A program made the position numbers and the translations under genes. Source: Puniceicoccales bacterium (GTDB lineage Bacteria; Verrucomicrobiota; Verrucomicrobiia; Opitutales; UBA953). From it: a DNA stretch of 14,714 nucleotides. This document shows positions 7,585 through 14,714 of the stretch, one piece after another. A model generated the notes under the pieces. It saw only the letters and a list, made by a program, of their open reading frames with translations, made no database searches and was not told the DNA's origin. Every line of letters starts with the position of its first letter. Within the stretch, counting starts at the first letter, position 1. The DNA is taken from assembly GCA_031284845.1 (NCBI GenBank), contig JAITXH010000082.1, positions 1 through 14,714 on the forward strand, written 5' to 3'.

Positions 7585-8865
7585 TCACTTCCCCTTGCGC
7601 TCAAATGCCGCCGCTGCGGATTGTAGCTGCGGTGGCACAAGCGCTTCGACCATCACTCCACGCGCACTGTGTTTTTCCGAAAGCACAGCGCCAACCGCAT
7701 GTAGTTCGCCGAGAAAATCATGCCGCCCATGCGGTATCAGCAAACGGAACAACCGGCGGTCACCTGCTGCACCATCACCCAAAACGGCGAGCAACGAATC
7801 CACCCCTTCCCCGGTGCGGGCACTGATGAATTGGGCTTCCGGATGCCGTGCCCGTGCTTCAAATTTGGCAGCCTCGTCAACACAAGCATCTACTTTGTTG
7901 AAAACGGTCAAAACGGGTTTCTCTCCAGCACCAATTTCTTCCAACACCTTGTGCGTCGTCTCCCAATGCACTTCGTATTCCGGAGACGAAAGATCCACCA
8001 CATGGATGAGAAAATCCACGCGCACCATTTCCTCCAGCGTCGCCTTGAAAGCTTCGACGAGCCGATGCGGCAGACGGCGCACAAAACCTACAGTATCCGT
8101 GAGCAATATCGCCCGTCCGCCCGGCAGCACAAGACGGCGCGTCGTAGGGTCGAGCGTGGCAAAAAGCTTATCCGCCGCATAGACACCTGCACCGGTGAGC
8201 CGATTGAGAAGAGAAGATTTACCGGCGTTGGTATAACCGACAATGGCCGCCGTGGGCAGCGGAATGCGATGCCTCTGTTTGCGTTGCGTGTCACGCTGGC
8301 GGATGACTGCAGAAAGCTCGCGGCGCACTTTGGCGATACTCTCCCGGATGAGTCGTTGGTCCATCTCAATTTGCTTTTCTCCGGCGTCGCGCTGAGTGGC
8401 ACCTCCGCCGCGCTGCCGGTCGAGGTGAGACCAGAGCCGCTTCAACCGCGGCAACTGGTGCTCAAGCTGCGCGAGGCGGACTTGGAGGACAGCCTCGCGC
8501 GTGGAAGCCCTCGAAGCGAAAATGTCGAGAATGACCTCCTGCCGGTCTATGACGCGCATCCCGGCGTCCTGCTCCCAGTTACGTTGCTGCGCGGCAGAAA
8601 GCTCATCGTCAAAAATGATGAGTGCGCAACCCGCCTCGCGTGCGGCGGCGGCGATCTCCTCCATCTTGCCCGAGCCGACGAGATAACGCGGGTGTGGTTC
8701 GCGCAAATGAACAACGACAGAACCAGCAATGGGAATGTCCAGATTGGCGACAAGCTCATGCAACTCGGCAAGCAATGAAACCGCCTCAGCGGGGTCTTGG
8801 TCAGGCCGTTGCAATCCGACAAGATAGGCGGCAGGTGGTAGCGGATTATGGTCAATGGAGCGCAT
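7585..8865 (-). CDS. hflX: Ribosome-associated GTPase HflX
   Basis: GTPase that binds the 50S subunit and splits or rescues stalled 70S ribosomes. The N-terminal HflX domain includes EPHPRYLVGSGKMEEI (57-71) and FDDELSAAQQRN (85-96), then a helical linker. The G domain has G1 GYTNAGKSS at 210-218, the G2 threonine in TLDPTTR at about 238-243, G3 DTVGF at 257-261, G4 NKVD at 323-326 and G5 SAR at 348-350. The linker loop, usually RGPGE, reads QRDAGE here, a small departure. At 426 residues the length is normal. I chose ATG 8865; an upstream TTG at 8889 would add 8 residues that look non-conserved. It is divergent from queC. No SD is present, and hfq or miaA are not adjacent. Confidence 0.95.
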   Translation of the reverse strand: MRSIDHNPLPPAAYLVGLQRPDQDPAEAVSLLAELHELVANLDIPIAGSVVVHLREPHPRYLVGSGKMEEIAAAAREAGCALIIFDDELSAAQQRNWEQDAGMRVIDRQEVILDIFASRASTREAVLQVRLAQLEHQLPRLKRLWSHLDRQRGGGATQRDAGEKQIEMDQRLIRESIAKVRRELSAVIRQRDTQRKQRHRIPLPTAAIVGYTNAGKSSLLNRLTGAGVYAADKLFATLDPTTRRLVLPGGRAILLTDTVGFVRRLPHRLVEAFKATLEEMVRVDFLIHVVDLSSPEYEVHWETTHKVLEEIGAGEKPVLTVFNKVDACVDEAAKFEARARHPEAQFISARTGEGVDSLLAVLGDGAAGDRRLFRLLIPHGRHDFLGELHAVGAVLSEKHSARGVMVEALVPPQLQSAAAAFERKGK

Positions 8866-9064
8866 CAGAAAACAAGAGTGCCGCTGCAATGAAGCGTGTT
8901 CGCATTAAGGATATTGTTCATCAATTTTGATTCTCTCCCCCATCGTGCAGGTTTCCCCGCACTGTCAATAAGAACCCTGCACCCGCCTGTTTCATGCCGG
9001 CACCGGACACGGGAAAGGTTTTCCGTCTTCCCGTGAAGCCGTTTTTCTCCTTTCCTGCTGCAAC
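8866..9064. other. Divergent hflX/queC intergenic region
   Basis: It should hold promoters for both genes, but I could not choose convincing -35/-10 pairs; a TTGACA on the minus strand (8968-8963) lacks a good -10. A short palindrome, ATCAA (8920-8924) with TTGAT (8927-8931), could be an operator. I looked for a preQ1-I riboswitch before queC and did not find its conserved core. Confidence 0.5.
8945..8982 (+). other. Possible structured queC leader
   Basis: A 7-bp inverted repeat, GTGCAGG (8945-8951) with CCTGCAC (8976-8982), encloses a competing 4-bp hairpin GTGC (8945-8948) with GCAC (8959-8962). It lies 82 nt before queC. The two pairings exclude each other, which could be regulatory or chance. 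Confidence 0.35.
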
Positions 9065-9766
9065 ATGAAGACCGTGGTCGTTTTTTCCGGTGGGTTGGAT
9101 TCCACCGTCCTACTGGCAAAGCTCGTCGCCGGAGGGCGAGATTGCCGCGCATTGACAATTGACTACGGACAGCGGCACCGCCGCGAAATTGAATCCGCAC
9201 GCGCCATTTGTGCCCTGCTCGGCGTGCCGCACCGCATAGCCGACCTGCGGGCGCTCATCCCCTTGTGGGGAAGCAACAGCCTCACCGACTCCTCCGTCTG
9301 CGTTGAAGACGGACACTATACCGAAGAGCGCATGAAGAGCACCGTTGTCCCCGGGCGGAACCTGATTCTGCTATCAGTAGCAGCAGCATGGGCCATCGCA
9401 GAAAAATGTGACACGCTCGCCTATGGAGCACACAGCGGCGACCATGCGATTTATCCCGACTGCCGCCCGGAGTTTGCCGAAGCGGCAGGCCACGCCATCG
9501 CGCTGGCCGATTGGCACAAAGTAACCCTCGAACGCCCCTTCGTCTCCATGGATAAGGCGCAAATCGCACGCCTCGGCATCACGCTAAACGCCCCCCTGCA
9601 CCTGAGCTGGTCATGCTACAAGGGCGGCACCCTGCACTGCGGACGTTGCGGCACCTGCATTGAGCGCCGGGAAGCGTTCTGGAACGCCGGCATCCCCGAC
9701 CCCACCACCTATGCCCCTGATGCTCCGGCTGCGGAAGTTCTGGCAAAAAACAACTGGAAACTCTGA
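9065..9766 (+). CDS. queC: 7-cyano-7-deazaguanine synthase QueC
   Basis: ATP-dependent enzyme converting 7-carboxy-7-deazaguanine to preQ0, a step towards queuosine in tRNA. The PP-loop SGGLDST is at residues 8-14 and VPGRN at 95-99. GAHSGDHAIYPDCRPEF (121-137) is a family signature, and the zinc site is C184, C192, C195 and C198 (SC-x7-CGRCGTC). Its 233 residues are the usual length. The ATG is at 9065; the upstream stretch is pyrimidine-rich (TTTTTCTCCTTTCC) and has no SD. queD follows 26 nt later on the same strand, so the pair is probably one transcript. QueE, the enzyme between QueD and QueC in the pathway, is not in the window. Confidence 0.96.
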   Translation: MKTVVVFSGGLDSTVLLAKLVAGGRDCRALTIDYGQRHRREIESARAICALLGVPHRIADLRALIPLWGSNSLTDSSVCVEDGHYTEERMKSTVVPGRNLILLSVAAAWAIAEKCDTLAYGAHSGDHAIYPDCRPEFAEAAGHAIALADWHKVTLERPFVSMDKAQIARLGITLNAPLHLSWSCYKGGTLHCGRCGTCIERREAFWNAGIPDPTTYAPDAPAAEVLAKNNWKL

Positions 9767-9792
9767 ATACTGCCCCTAGCGTGCCCCGCGAC

Positions 9793-10221
9793 ATGTTCAC
9801 CTGCTCCAAGACATACGCCGACATCCCGTTCGCCCACCGCCAGCACAGACACCGCGGGCACTGTGCGTTTATCCACGGGCATAATTGGAACTTCACGTTC
9901 ACATTCGGCTGCCGCGAACTGGATGAAAATGGCTTCGTGGTAGACTTCGGTGACTTGAAATACATCCGACGCTGGTTTGACACCCATCTTGACCACGCAT
10001 GCGTGTTCAACCGGGACGACCCCGAACGCGAGAAAATCACCGCCGCCGCCCCAAGTTCCTATAAGGTATATCTCGTGGACAACTGCTCTGCGGAGGGACT
10101 AGCACACCACCTTTACGGCATCGTGGACGCGTTGGTAAAAAAAGAAACCCACGGGCGCGTATTTGTCCTCGAAGTGCGCGTGGACGAAGACGCACGCAAC
10201 AGCGCTACCTTCCGGGCATAA
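9793..10221 (+). CDS. queD: 6-carboxy-tetrahydropterin synthase QueD
   Basis: Zinc enzyme converting 7,8-dihydroneopterin triphosphate to 6-carboxy-5,6,7,8-tetrahydropterin, an early step of the preQ0/queuosine pathway. The zinc ligands are H15 (FAHR), H28 and H30 (IHGHNW); the catalytic cysteine is C24 in RGHCAFIHGH; D67-H68 (THLDHACVFN) matches the family LDH motif; and the C-terminal FVLEVRVDEDA supplies the conserved glutamate. I start at ATG 9793 (MFTCSKTY, the common QueD opening); a GTG at 9781 would add four residues. That gives 142 residues. It is downstream of queC in an apparent operon. PTPS family members with biopterin roles are related, but the queC context decides. Confidence 0.94.
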   Translation: MFTCSKTYADIPFAHRQHRHRGHCAFIHGHNWNFTFTFGCRELDENGFVVDFGDLKYIRRWFDTHLDHACVFNRDDPEREKITAAAPSSYKVYLVDNCSAEGLAHHLYGIVDALVKKETHGRVFVLEVRVDEDARNSATFRA

Positions 10222-10304
10222 CTCAGCACCGCATATTTGCCGGCCAACCAAGATTCGCTTGACTCCCGACGGCAGGCACCGGAATGTCCGCGGGCTTTCC
10301 AACT

Positions 10305-10379
10305 GCTTCCGTATTTCAATGGATAGAATGCTGGCCTCCGAAGCCGGTGATCTGGGTTCGACTCCCAGCGGGAGCACCA
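10305..10379 (+). tRNA. tRNA-Arg(CCG), CCA encoded
   Basis: A full cloverleaf can be folded. The acceptor GCTTCCG (10305-10311) pairs with CGGGAGC (10369-10375), with one U-G wobble. The D arm TTC/GAA closes AATGGATA, and the usual pair at 10-25 is a U-U mismatch. The anticodon stem CTGGC/GCCGG carries loop CTCCGAA, with anticodon CCG at 10338-10340, reading CGG (Arg). The T arm CTGGG/CCCAG carries TTCGACT. The discriminator is A and CCA is at 10377-10379. It lies 83 nt after queD and 8 nt before the histidine kinase start. A TTGACT at 10259-10264 may be its -35, but no good -10 follows. Confidence 0.93.
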
Positions 10380-10387
10380 CTTTGACG

Positions 10388-11593
10388 ATGAAAACACCGC
10401 GCAAACGACAAAGCCTACTTGACCGCATTCTCGGACGCGTAGATGACCTCGACCCGGCCAACCTCGCTATCCTCGTCCAACGCCTCGCCGGAGAACGTGC
10501 CTTGCTTGAGACCGTTTTCGACACCATCCACGAAGGCATCCTCGTCATGGATGCCCGTGGCGTCATTGAGTATTCCAACCGCGCCGCCAACCACCTTATC
10601 GGCGTTCAGGAAAGTGATGTCGGCAAAGCTGTTTTCTGGAAACTTGTCCCGGAGCTTGCCCGCTCGCTCGGCATACACTTCAGCAGACAGGTCTCAGGCG
10701 TGGTGCCTGCCATTGCTCGCGAAATCGAAATATCCTACCCCGAACCGCGCCATGTGCGCCTGCATTTGAGCCGCCTCGGCGACGACGAGACCGGAAGCAC
10801 ACGTTTCGTGGTCATCCTGCTCGACATCACAGCCGACAAGATCTCCACTGAAAACCTGATCGAAAGCGAGCGCATCAACTCCATCTTCACGCTGGCTGCC
10901 GGCGTAGCGCATGAACTGGGCAATCCGCTTAATTCCATTAATATCCACCTCCAGCTCATCCAACGCCGGCTTGCAAAATTAGGCACCTCAGAGGACGTTT
11001 CGCGCATCAGCGAATCTGTCAAAGTTTGCACAGGAGAGATTCAGCGACTCGACGGCATCATCCACCATTTTCTTGAAGCCATCCGCCCAGGCACACCCGA
11101 CCTGCACGACGTGCAATTGCTGCCCCTTATCGCTGAAGTGCTCGCCCTCTTGCAGGCGCAATGCGAAGATCTCGGGATCCGCGTTTCGGTCTGCGTAGGG
11201 CAAGACCTGCCCGTCATCAGCGGCGATAGAAACCAACTCAAACAGGTCTTTTTCAATTTGCTCAAAAACGCAATGGAGGCAATGGACAGCGGAGGCAGCA
11301 TAGACATTCAGGCCGAAGCAGATGATGAATTTGTGCATGTGCGCGTGAGCGACACCGGCGCGGGCATTGAGCGCGACGCATTAACCCGGATATTCGACCC
11401 GTTTTTCACCACAAAAAATGGTGGGCACGGTTTGGGCATGATGGTCGTAGTGCGCATCCTCCGGGCGCATGGTGGCGAGATTGGCGTGGAGAGCGTGCCC
11501 GGCCACGGAACAACGGTAACAGTCCACTTCCCCCAGAAACACCGGCGCATCCGCCTATTACCGTCTGCAACAGAAGAGAATCAAGAACCGTAA
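10388..11593 (+). CDS. PAS-domain sensor histidine kinase (NtrB-like, apparently cytoplasmic)
   Basis: Two-component sensor kinase of 401 residues. A PAS domain covers about 38-150 (ETVFDTIHEGILVMDARGVIEYSNRAA). HisKA follows with phosphoacceptor H175 in AAGVAHELGNPLNSI. The HATPase has the N box FFNLLKNAMEAM (N294), G1 SDTGAGI at 321-327, F box FDPFFTTK at 336-343 and G2 GGHGLGM at 345-351. I see no membrane segment or signal peptide, so it probably senses a cytoplasmic cue through PAS. The start is ATG 10388; longer readings would run through the tRNA and are rejected. There is no SD, and only 8 nt separate it from the tRNA CCA. No response regulator is adjacent: downstream is a 223-nt gap and then a gene on the other strand, so the partner is unknown. 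Confidence 0.93.
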   Translation: MKTPRKRQSLLDRILGRVDDLDPANLAILVQRLAGERALLETVFDTIHEGILVMDARGVIEYSNRAANHLIGVQESDVGKAVFWKLVPELARSLGIHFSRQVSGVVPAIAREIEISYPEPRHVRLHLSRLGDDETGSTRFVVILLDITADKISTENLIESERINSIFTLAAGVAHELGNPLNSINIHLQLIQRRLAKLGTSEDVSRISESVKVCTGEIQRLDGIIHHFLEAIRPGTPDLHDVQLLPLIAEVLALLQAQCEDLGIRVSVCVGQDLPVISGDRNQLKQVFFNLLKNAMEAMDSGGSIDIQAEADDEFVHVRVSDTGAGIERDALTRIFDPFFTTKNGGHGLGMMVVVRILRAHGGEIGVESVPGHGTTVTVHFPQKHRRIRLLPSATEENQEP

Positions 11594-11816
11594 AGCAGGA
11601 ATGGAATTCAAGCCGGGAGTTAAGGATTCCCGCATTTCGCTCAAAAAAATCTCAAACCACAAAGCCCAAAGCGCGAAATGCAATGCAAAGCGCCAATTCA
11701 GAACACCAGACAAGAAATCTCAAATTTCAAATGAAAAATAAAGAAACGCATACACATTGCCCACCCCGAAACCTCGCCATCCTGCCAGCGCCATTCCTTT
11801 CCTCTGCCCCAAATTT
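11594..11816. other. Intergenic region between the convergent kinase gene and hisA
   Basis: No gene seen. AT-rich low-complexity sequence (for example ATTTCAAATGAAAAATAAAG near 11724-11743) resembles the tract upstream of clpB; AAATGAAAAAT occurs in both. The only hairpin noted is CGGGA (11614-11618) with TCCCG (11628-11632), 20 nt after the kinase stop. It has no T-run, so it is a doubtful terminator. Confidence 0.6.
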
Positions 11817-12536
11817 TTACTCTTTAATTTCCTTCAACGTCACACGTTTTTCATAAAGCGCCTTACCCACAATCGCCCCATCCAGATTGCCGTAGCGCGA
11901 CGATAATTCCCTCAATCGCAGAATATCTTCACGGCACGAAACACCACCCGACGCAATCACAGCGGCTGTAGTGCCTGCCAGCATCACTTCCAATGCCGTA
12001 AAGTTCGGCCCGCGCAACATACCGTCTGTGGCAATGTCAGTGTAAATGAGAGTCCGCACACCCGCGAGAGCCAGACGCGCCGCAAAATCCACCGCCCCCA
12101 GCGCCGTCACCTCCACCCAGCCCTTCACCGCCACGAAGCCATCTTTGGCGTCTATGCCCACCGCGATTTTTTCTCCATGCTGCCGCACCATCTCCGCGAC
12201 AAACGCCTCGTCTGCGGCAGCCTTTGTGCCGAGAATAACGCGCCCGGCGCCGCTATCCAGAGCCGCTTCCACGCTGGCAGCGTCACGCAGACCACCGCCG
12301 AATTGCACACGCAGGCCCGTGCCCGCAATACGCCGCAACGCATCGAGATTGCGTGGCGCACCCTCGAATGCCCCATCGAGATCCACAACGTGAATCCATT
12401 CCGCGCCATCAGCGGCGAAGGCACGGGCCGGCTCAGCCGGATCGTCAAAATAAGTAGTAGCTTGCGTAGCAACACCCTGTTTGAGGCGCACGCAACGCCC
12501 ACCTTTGATGTCCACCGCAGGATAGATATTCAGCAT
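11817..12536 (-). CDS. hisA: HisA, phosphoribosylformimino-5-aminoimidazole carboxamide ribotide isomerase
   Basis: TIM-barrel isomerase of histidine synthesis, acting on ProFAR before the HisF/HisH step. The N-terminal catalytic Asp is in YPAVDIKGGRCVRL (D9). The first phosphate-binding glycine motif is VQFGGGLRD at about 77-85. The second catalytic Asp is in YTDIATDGMLRGPN, and the second phosphate motif is VIASGGVS. At 239 residues it is normal length; HisF is excluded by the N-terminal sequence and the IATDGML motif. The start is ATG 12536 with no SD. No other his gene is in the window: clpX lies upstream on the same strand, 155 nt away. Confidence 0.96.
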   Translation of the reverse strand: MLNIYPAVDIKGGRCVRLKQGVATQATTYFDDPAEPARAFAADGAEWIHVVDLDGAFEGAPRNLDALRRIAGTGLRVQFGGGLRDAASVEAALDSGAGRVILGTKAAADEAFVAEMVRQHGEKIAVGIDAKDGFVAVKGWVEVTALGAVDFAARLALAGVRTLIYTDIATDGMLRGPNFTALEVMLAGTTAAVIASGGVSCREDILRLRELSSRYGNLDGAIVGKALYEKRVTLKEIKE

Positions 12537-12691
12537 GATGAGAAAATTGTTTTACCCCTAAAAAGAGCAATTGAAAGGAGCGGATTTCGCGAGACCTTGA
12601 GGAAGACGATAGCGGACAATTTCGCCATGCGCCTTCGGCGAAAACAGGCCTCTGCGGCACACCTCTCCGATTTTACGCAAAAGCGCATCGT
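12537..12691. other. Intergenic region between clpX and hisA
   Basis: No certain gene. A GCC-TTC-GGC type hairpin near 12628-12647 (TTCGCC ... GGCGAA) could end the clpX transcript, but it has no T-run. A minus-strand frame is open for about 47 codons from just after the clpX stop yet has no ATG, only TTG or GTG, and a plus-strand frame is open too. Neither is convincing. Confidence 0.5.
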
Positions 12692-14074
12692 CTAGACAGC
12701 CTTACTCCTGCCCGCCGATGCCACCCGCCTTGTCTCGCCTTCGGGCACAAGAAGCGGCGTTGCTGTGCCATTGACCACATCCTCGCTGATGATGACCTCG
12801 CCTGTGCCTGGATGCTGCGGCAGCGAATACATCGTATCGAGCATCAGCCGTTCGATAATACTGCGCAGCCCGCGCGCACCGGTCTTCATGTCGAGCGCCT
12901 TCGTGGCGATCGCACGAATGCTCTCCGGCGTGAATGTGAGCCGGACGCCCTCCATGGCAAAGAGCTTGCGATATTGTTTCACAAGCGAGTTTTTCGGCTC
13001 CAACAGCACACGCTCAAGATCATTTTGTGAGAGTTCGCTCAAAGCAGATACCACCGGCAAGCGGCCCACAAATTCAGGAATCAAACCGAAGTTAAACAAA
13101 TCTTCCGGCTGGAGATTCGACATGATTTGCTCGGCGGAAAGTTTTTCGCCGGGCTTGGAGGAAATGTCAAAACCGAGGAACTTGCTGCCGATGCGCCGTC
13201 CCACAATCTCGTCCAGACCGACAAACGCCCCGCCGCAGATAAAGAGAATGTTCCCCGTGTCCACCTGTATGTATTGCTGCTCGGGGTGCTTGCGTCCGCC
13301 TTGCGGCGGGACATTGCACTGGCAGCCCTCGACGATTTTCAGCAACGCGTGCTGCACACCCTGTCCGAGATTGCGCGAGACGTGCGGCGAATCCCCCTTG
13401 AGCGCGAGCTTGTCTATCTCGTCTATGTAAATGATGCCCGTCTCGGCACGTTTCGTATCAAATTCCGCCGCCTGAAGCAGCCGCAACACGATGGTCTCCA
13501 CGTCCTCTCCCACATAGCCCGCTTCGGTCACCGTGGTGGCGTCTGCGATGGCAAAAGGCACATTGAGCACGCGGGCGAGCGTGCGAGCAAGCAGCGTCTT
13601 GCCGCTTCCCGTCGGGCCGAGCAACAGGATGTTGGATTTCTCGACCTCCACCCCGGCCAAATCCTCGCCGAACGAAGCATCTGGATTCTGCCCATGCAAT
13701 TTTGCATTAAGCCGCTTGTAATGGTTATAGACGGCGACCGAGAGCACCTTCTTCGCCTGATCCTGCCCGATGACATGTTCGTCGAGCACAGCGCGGATTT
13801 GCGCAGGCGGGATCAGCGTGATCGGCGCGGGCGCGGGCGCTTTCTCCACGACGGCCATGCGTGACTCGGATGCAGGAGCGTCCTTTTTAGCAGGCGGCGT
13901 CGCGTCCACCGGAGGTCTTTTTTCACCGGAGCCGTGCGTCGTGAGCAGTTGGTTGCAAGTGCTCACGCACTCGTCGCAGATGTTCACGCCGTTGGGACCG
14001 GCGATGAGCCGGGTCACTGTCGGCCCGGGACGCCCGCAAAAGGAGCAGCAGGGAGTGGACGTTTTGTTGTTCAT
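12692..14074 (-). CDS. clpX: ATP-dependent protease ATP-binding subunit ClpX
   Basis: AAA+ unfoldase that recognises tagged proteins and feeds them to ClpP. The N-terminal zinc-binding domain has C10, C13, C33 and C36. A Pro/Ala/Lys-rich linker of about 45 residues (44-90) is longer than in the 424-residue E. coli protein and explains the 460-residue length. The AAA+ core has Walker A GPTGSGKT at 153-160, pore-1 loop GYVGED at 186-191, Walker B IIYIDEID at 214-221, RKH loop at 261-263, and sensor 2 GARGLR at 399-404. The ClpP-docking loop reads LGF (300-302) where many have IGF. The ATG at 14074-14072 lies 7 nt after the aroQ stop, so the two are probably cotranscribed. clpP and tig are absent here. 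No SD. Confidence 0.97.
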   Translation of the reverse strand: MNNKTSTPCCSFCGRPGPTVTRLIAGPNGVNICDECVSTCNQLLTTHGSGEKRPPVDATPPAKKDAPASESRMAVVEKAPAPAPITLIPPAQIRAVLDEHVIGQDQAKKVLSVAVYNHYKRLNAKLHGQNPDASFGEDLAGVEVEKSNILLLGPTGSGKTLLARTLARVLNVPFAIADATTVTEAGYVGEDVETIVLRLLQAAEFDTKRAETGIIYIDEIDKLALKGDSPHVSRNLGQGVQHALLKIVEGCQCNVPPQGGRKHPEQQYIQVDTGNILFICGGAFVGLDEIVGRRIGSKFLGFDISSKPGEKLSAEQIMSNLQPEDLFNFGLIPEFVGRLPVVSALSELSQNDLERVLLEPKNSLVKQYRKLFAMEGVRLTFTPESIRAIATKALDMKTGARGLRSIIERLMLDTMYSLPQHPGTGEVIISEDVVNGTATPLLVPEGETRRVASAGRSKAV

Positions 14075-14081
14075 TAAAATA

Positions 14082-14540
14082 TCAGGAAAGCACCTTTTCC
14101 ACTTTTCCGGTCTTGCCCGCGAGGTAACGCAATGCGGCGTGATAGCCCTCGAAGCCCAACCCGGAGATGACGGCGATGCTTACTGGTGCCGTAAGTGAAT
14201 GCCGCCGGAACTCTTCCCGGCGGTAGATATTGGATATATGCACCTCGACGACAGGCAACTCGCTACCGGCCAGACTATCCCGCAAAGCCACGCTCGTGTG
14301 CGTCAATCCACCGGGGTTGCTCACGATGCCGGAAAAGCCCTCATCGGCCCACGAAGCGATTTTATCAATCAATTCGCCTTCGTGGTTGGACTGGAAAAAC
14401 GCCAGCTCCACACCAAGGGATGTAGCCGCCGCGCGCAACGCCAGTTCCAGATCTTTAAGCGTGGCATGTCCGTAAACCTTGGGTTCACGTTTACCGAGCC
14501 GATCAAGATTGGGGCCGTTGAGTATGCCTATTTTTTTCAT
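14082..14540 (-). CDS. aroQ: Type II 3-dehydroquinate dehydratase
   Basis: Dodecameric enzyme that dehydrates 3-dehydroquinate to 3-dehydroshikimate in the shikimate pathway. Its 152 residues start MKKIGILNGPNLDRLGKREP. Active-site residues fall where expected for the family: R18 and Y23 of the mobile loop, N75 (VSNPGG), H81 (THTSVAL), H101 (VEVHISN) and R112 (RREEFRR). I chose ATG 14540 over an upstream in-frame ATG at 14570. The extra ten residues are not family-like, and that ATG overlaps a candidate -10. No SD is present. It is followed 7 nt later by clpX. Confidence 0.96.
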   Translation of the reverse strand: MKKIGILNGPNLDRLGKREPKVYGHATLKDLELALRAAATSLGVELAFFQSNHEGELIDKIASWADEGFSGIVSNPGGLTHTSVALRDSLAGSELPVVEVHISNIYRREEFRRHSLTAPVSIAVISGLGFEGYHAALRYLAGKTGKVEKVLS

Positions 14541-14568
14541 CAGGTGTGAATACGTTGTTAACCCGCAC

Positions 14569-14598
14569 ATTCCATGAGCAGCGTGGCGGATTTGTCAA
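14569..14598 (-). promoter_or_regulatory. Candidate sigma-70 type promoter for aroQ-clpX
   Basis: -35 TTGACA (14598-14593, perfect), 18-bp spacer, -10 TGGAAT (14574-14569, 4 of 6). The predicted start is near 14562, giving a leader of about 22 nt before ATG 14540. Confidence 0.5.
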
Positions 14599-14611
14599 GG
14601 GAAGCGCACAT

Positions 14612-14644
14612 CCACGCAGTCCACTTCGAGAACGGACTGCGTGG
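14612..14644 (-). terminator. Long perfect hairpin after the beta-barrel gene, possible terminator
   Basis: 11-bp perfect stem CCACGCAGTCC (14612-14622) with GGACTGCGTGG (14634-14644) and an 11-nt loop. On the minus strand it starts 21 nt after the stop of the rightmost gene and lies just before the aroQ promoter. There is no T-run, so termination is likely but not certain. Confidence 0.55.
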
Positions 14645-14665
14645 GCACCCTTGCAAGCGGCCCGC

Positions 14666-14714
14666 TTAAAAGCGCATTCTGAACGCAGCATTGAGATGGT
14701 GCGCATTCTGGTCG
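14666..14714 (-). CDS. C-terminal 15 residues of a putative outer-membrane beta-barrel protein (cut by the window edge)
   Basis: The minus strand from the right edge reads DQNAHHLNAAFRMRF and then TAA (14668-14666). A final Phe with alternating hydrophobic residues is the usual beta-signal read by the BAM complex in porin-like proteins. The hairpin and promoter just downstream fit a gene end here. The evidence is short, so the family cannot be named. Confidence 0.5.
   Translation of the reverse strand, partial: DQNAHHLNAAFRMRF

Noticed and set aside
7720..8778. 352-codon plus-strand open frame opposite hflX
   Set aside because: Antisense shadow of a clear HflX GTPase; no recognisable domain.
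8940..9064. preQ1 riboswitch before queC
   Set aside because: The conserved type I core and A-rich tail are not visible by eye; only a generic inverted repeat is.
10163..10387. Kinase reading frame extended upstream through the tRNA
   Set aside because: The segment codes for tRNA-Arg and the queD 3' end; the translated residues match no kinase domain.
12537..12691. Small gene between clpX and hisA
   Set aside because: Open frames exist on both strands but lack an ATG or known motif; insufficient evidence.
14503..14706. 67-codon minus-strand frame (MRTISMLRSECAF...) before aroQ
   Set aside because: It overlaps the hairpin, the candidate promoter and the aroQ start; composition is not protein-like, and another frame gives the beta-barrel tail.

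Overview
The window reads as ordinary chromosomal DNA of a Gram-negative-type (diderm) bacterium with fairly high GC and AT-rich intergenic tracts. Family content points, by inference only, to the Verrucomicrobiota (Opitutales-like): HpnH, a RibBA with a decayed second domain, a long REP-type transposase with an extra C-terminal domain, and almost no Shine-Dalgarno sequences. No 16S rRNA or other decisive taxonomic marker is present. I found no CRISPR array, prophage, toxin-antitoxin module or obvious defence island. No stretch longer than about 225 bases lacks a gene.

Layout. 1-976 (-) is the N-terminal part of clpB, cut by the left edge. 1185-6082 (-) is a tightly packed run that in transcription order is hpnH (radical-SAM hopanoid enzyme), a Nudix hydrolase of the Idi/YfcD type, a DUF374 acyltransferase, an S41 C-terminal processing protease and ribBA. 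Junctions are 7-28 nt except the roughly 100 nt before ribBA. rpsU (bS21) is transcribed divergently from hpnH and ends in a good hairpin. A stand-alone REP-type Y1 transposase (6514-7509, -) and hflX (7585-8865, -) follow. Divergent from hflX is a plus-strand run: queC, queD (preQ0/queuosine pathway), tRNA-Arg(CCG), and a PAS-type sensor histidine kinase that starts only 8 nt after the tRNA CCA. The right side is minus-strand: hisA, then clpX preceded by aroQ. The last 49 bases hold what looks like the C-terminal tail of an outer-membrane beta-barrel protein.

How the genes relate. The hpnH-Nudix-DUF374-S41 run suggests an envelope or membrane-lipid unit: hopanoid side-chain building, possible prenyl-diphosphate-like chemistry, lipid acylation and periplasmic proteolysis. 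QueC and QueD are two steps of 7-deazaguanine synthesis; QueE is not in the window. ClpB and ClpX are unfoldases at opposite ends and are not linked to each other.

Points most worth checking: a 14-bp element that resembles the 16S anti-SD tail and lies in sense orientation just upstream of both divergent genes rpsU and hpnH; the general lack of SD sequences; the near-fusion of tRNA-Arg and the kinase; and a RibBA whose GTP cyclohydrolase II half has lost its zinc and catalytic motifs.
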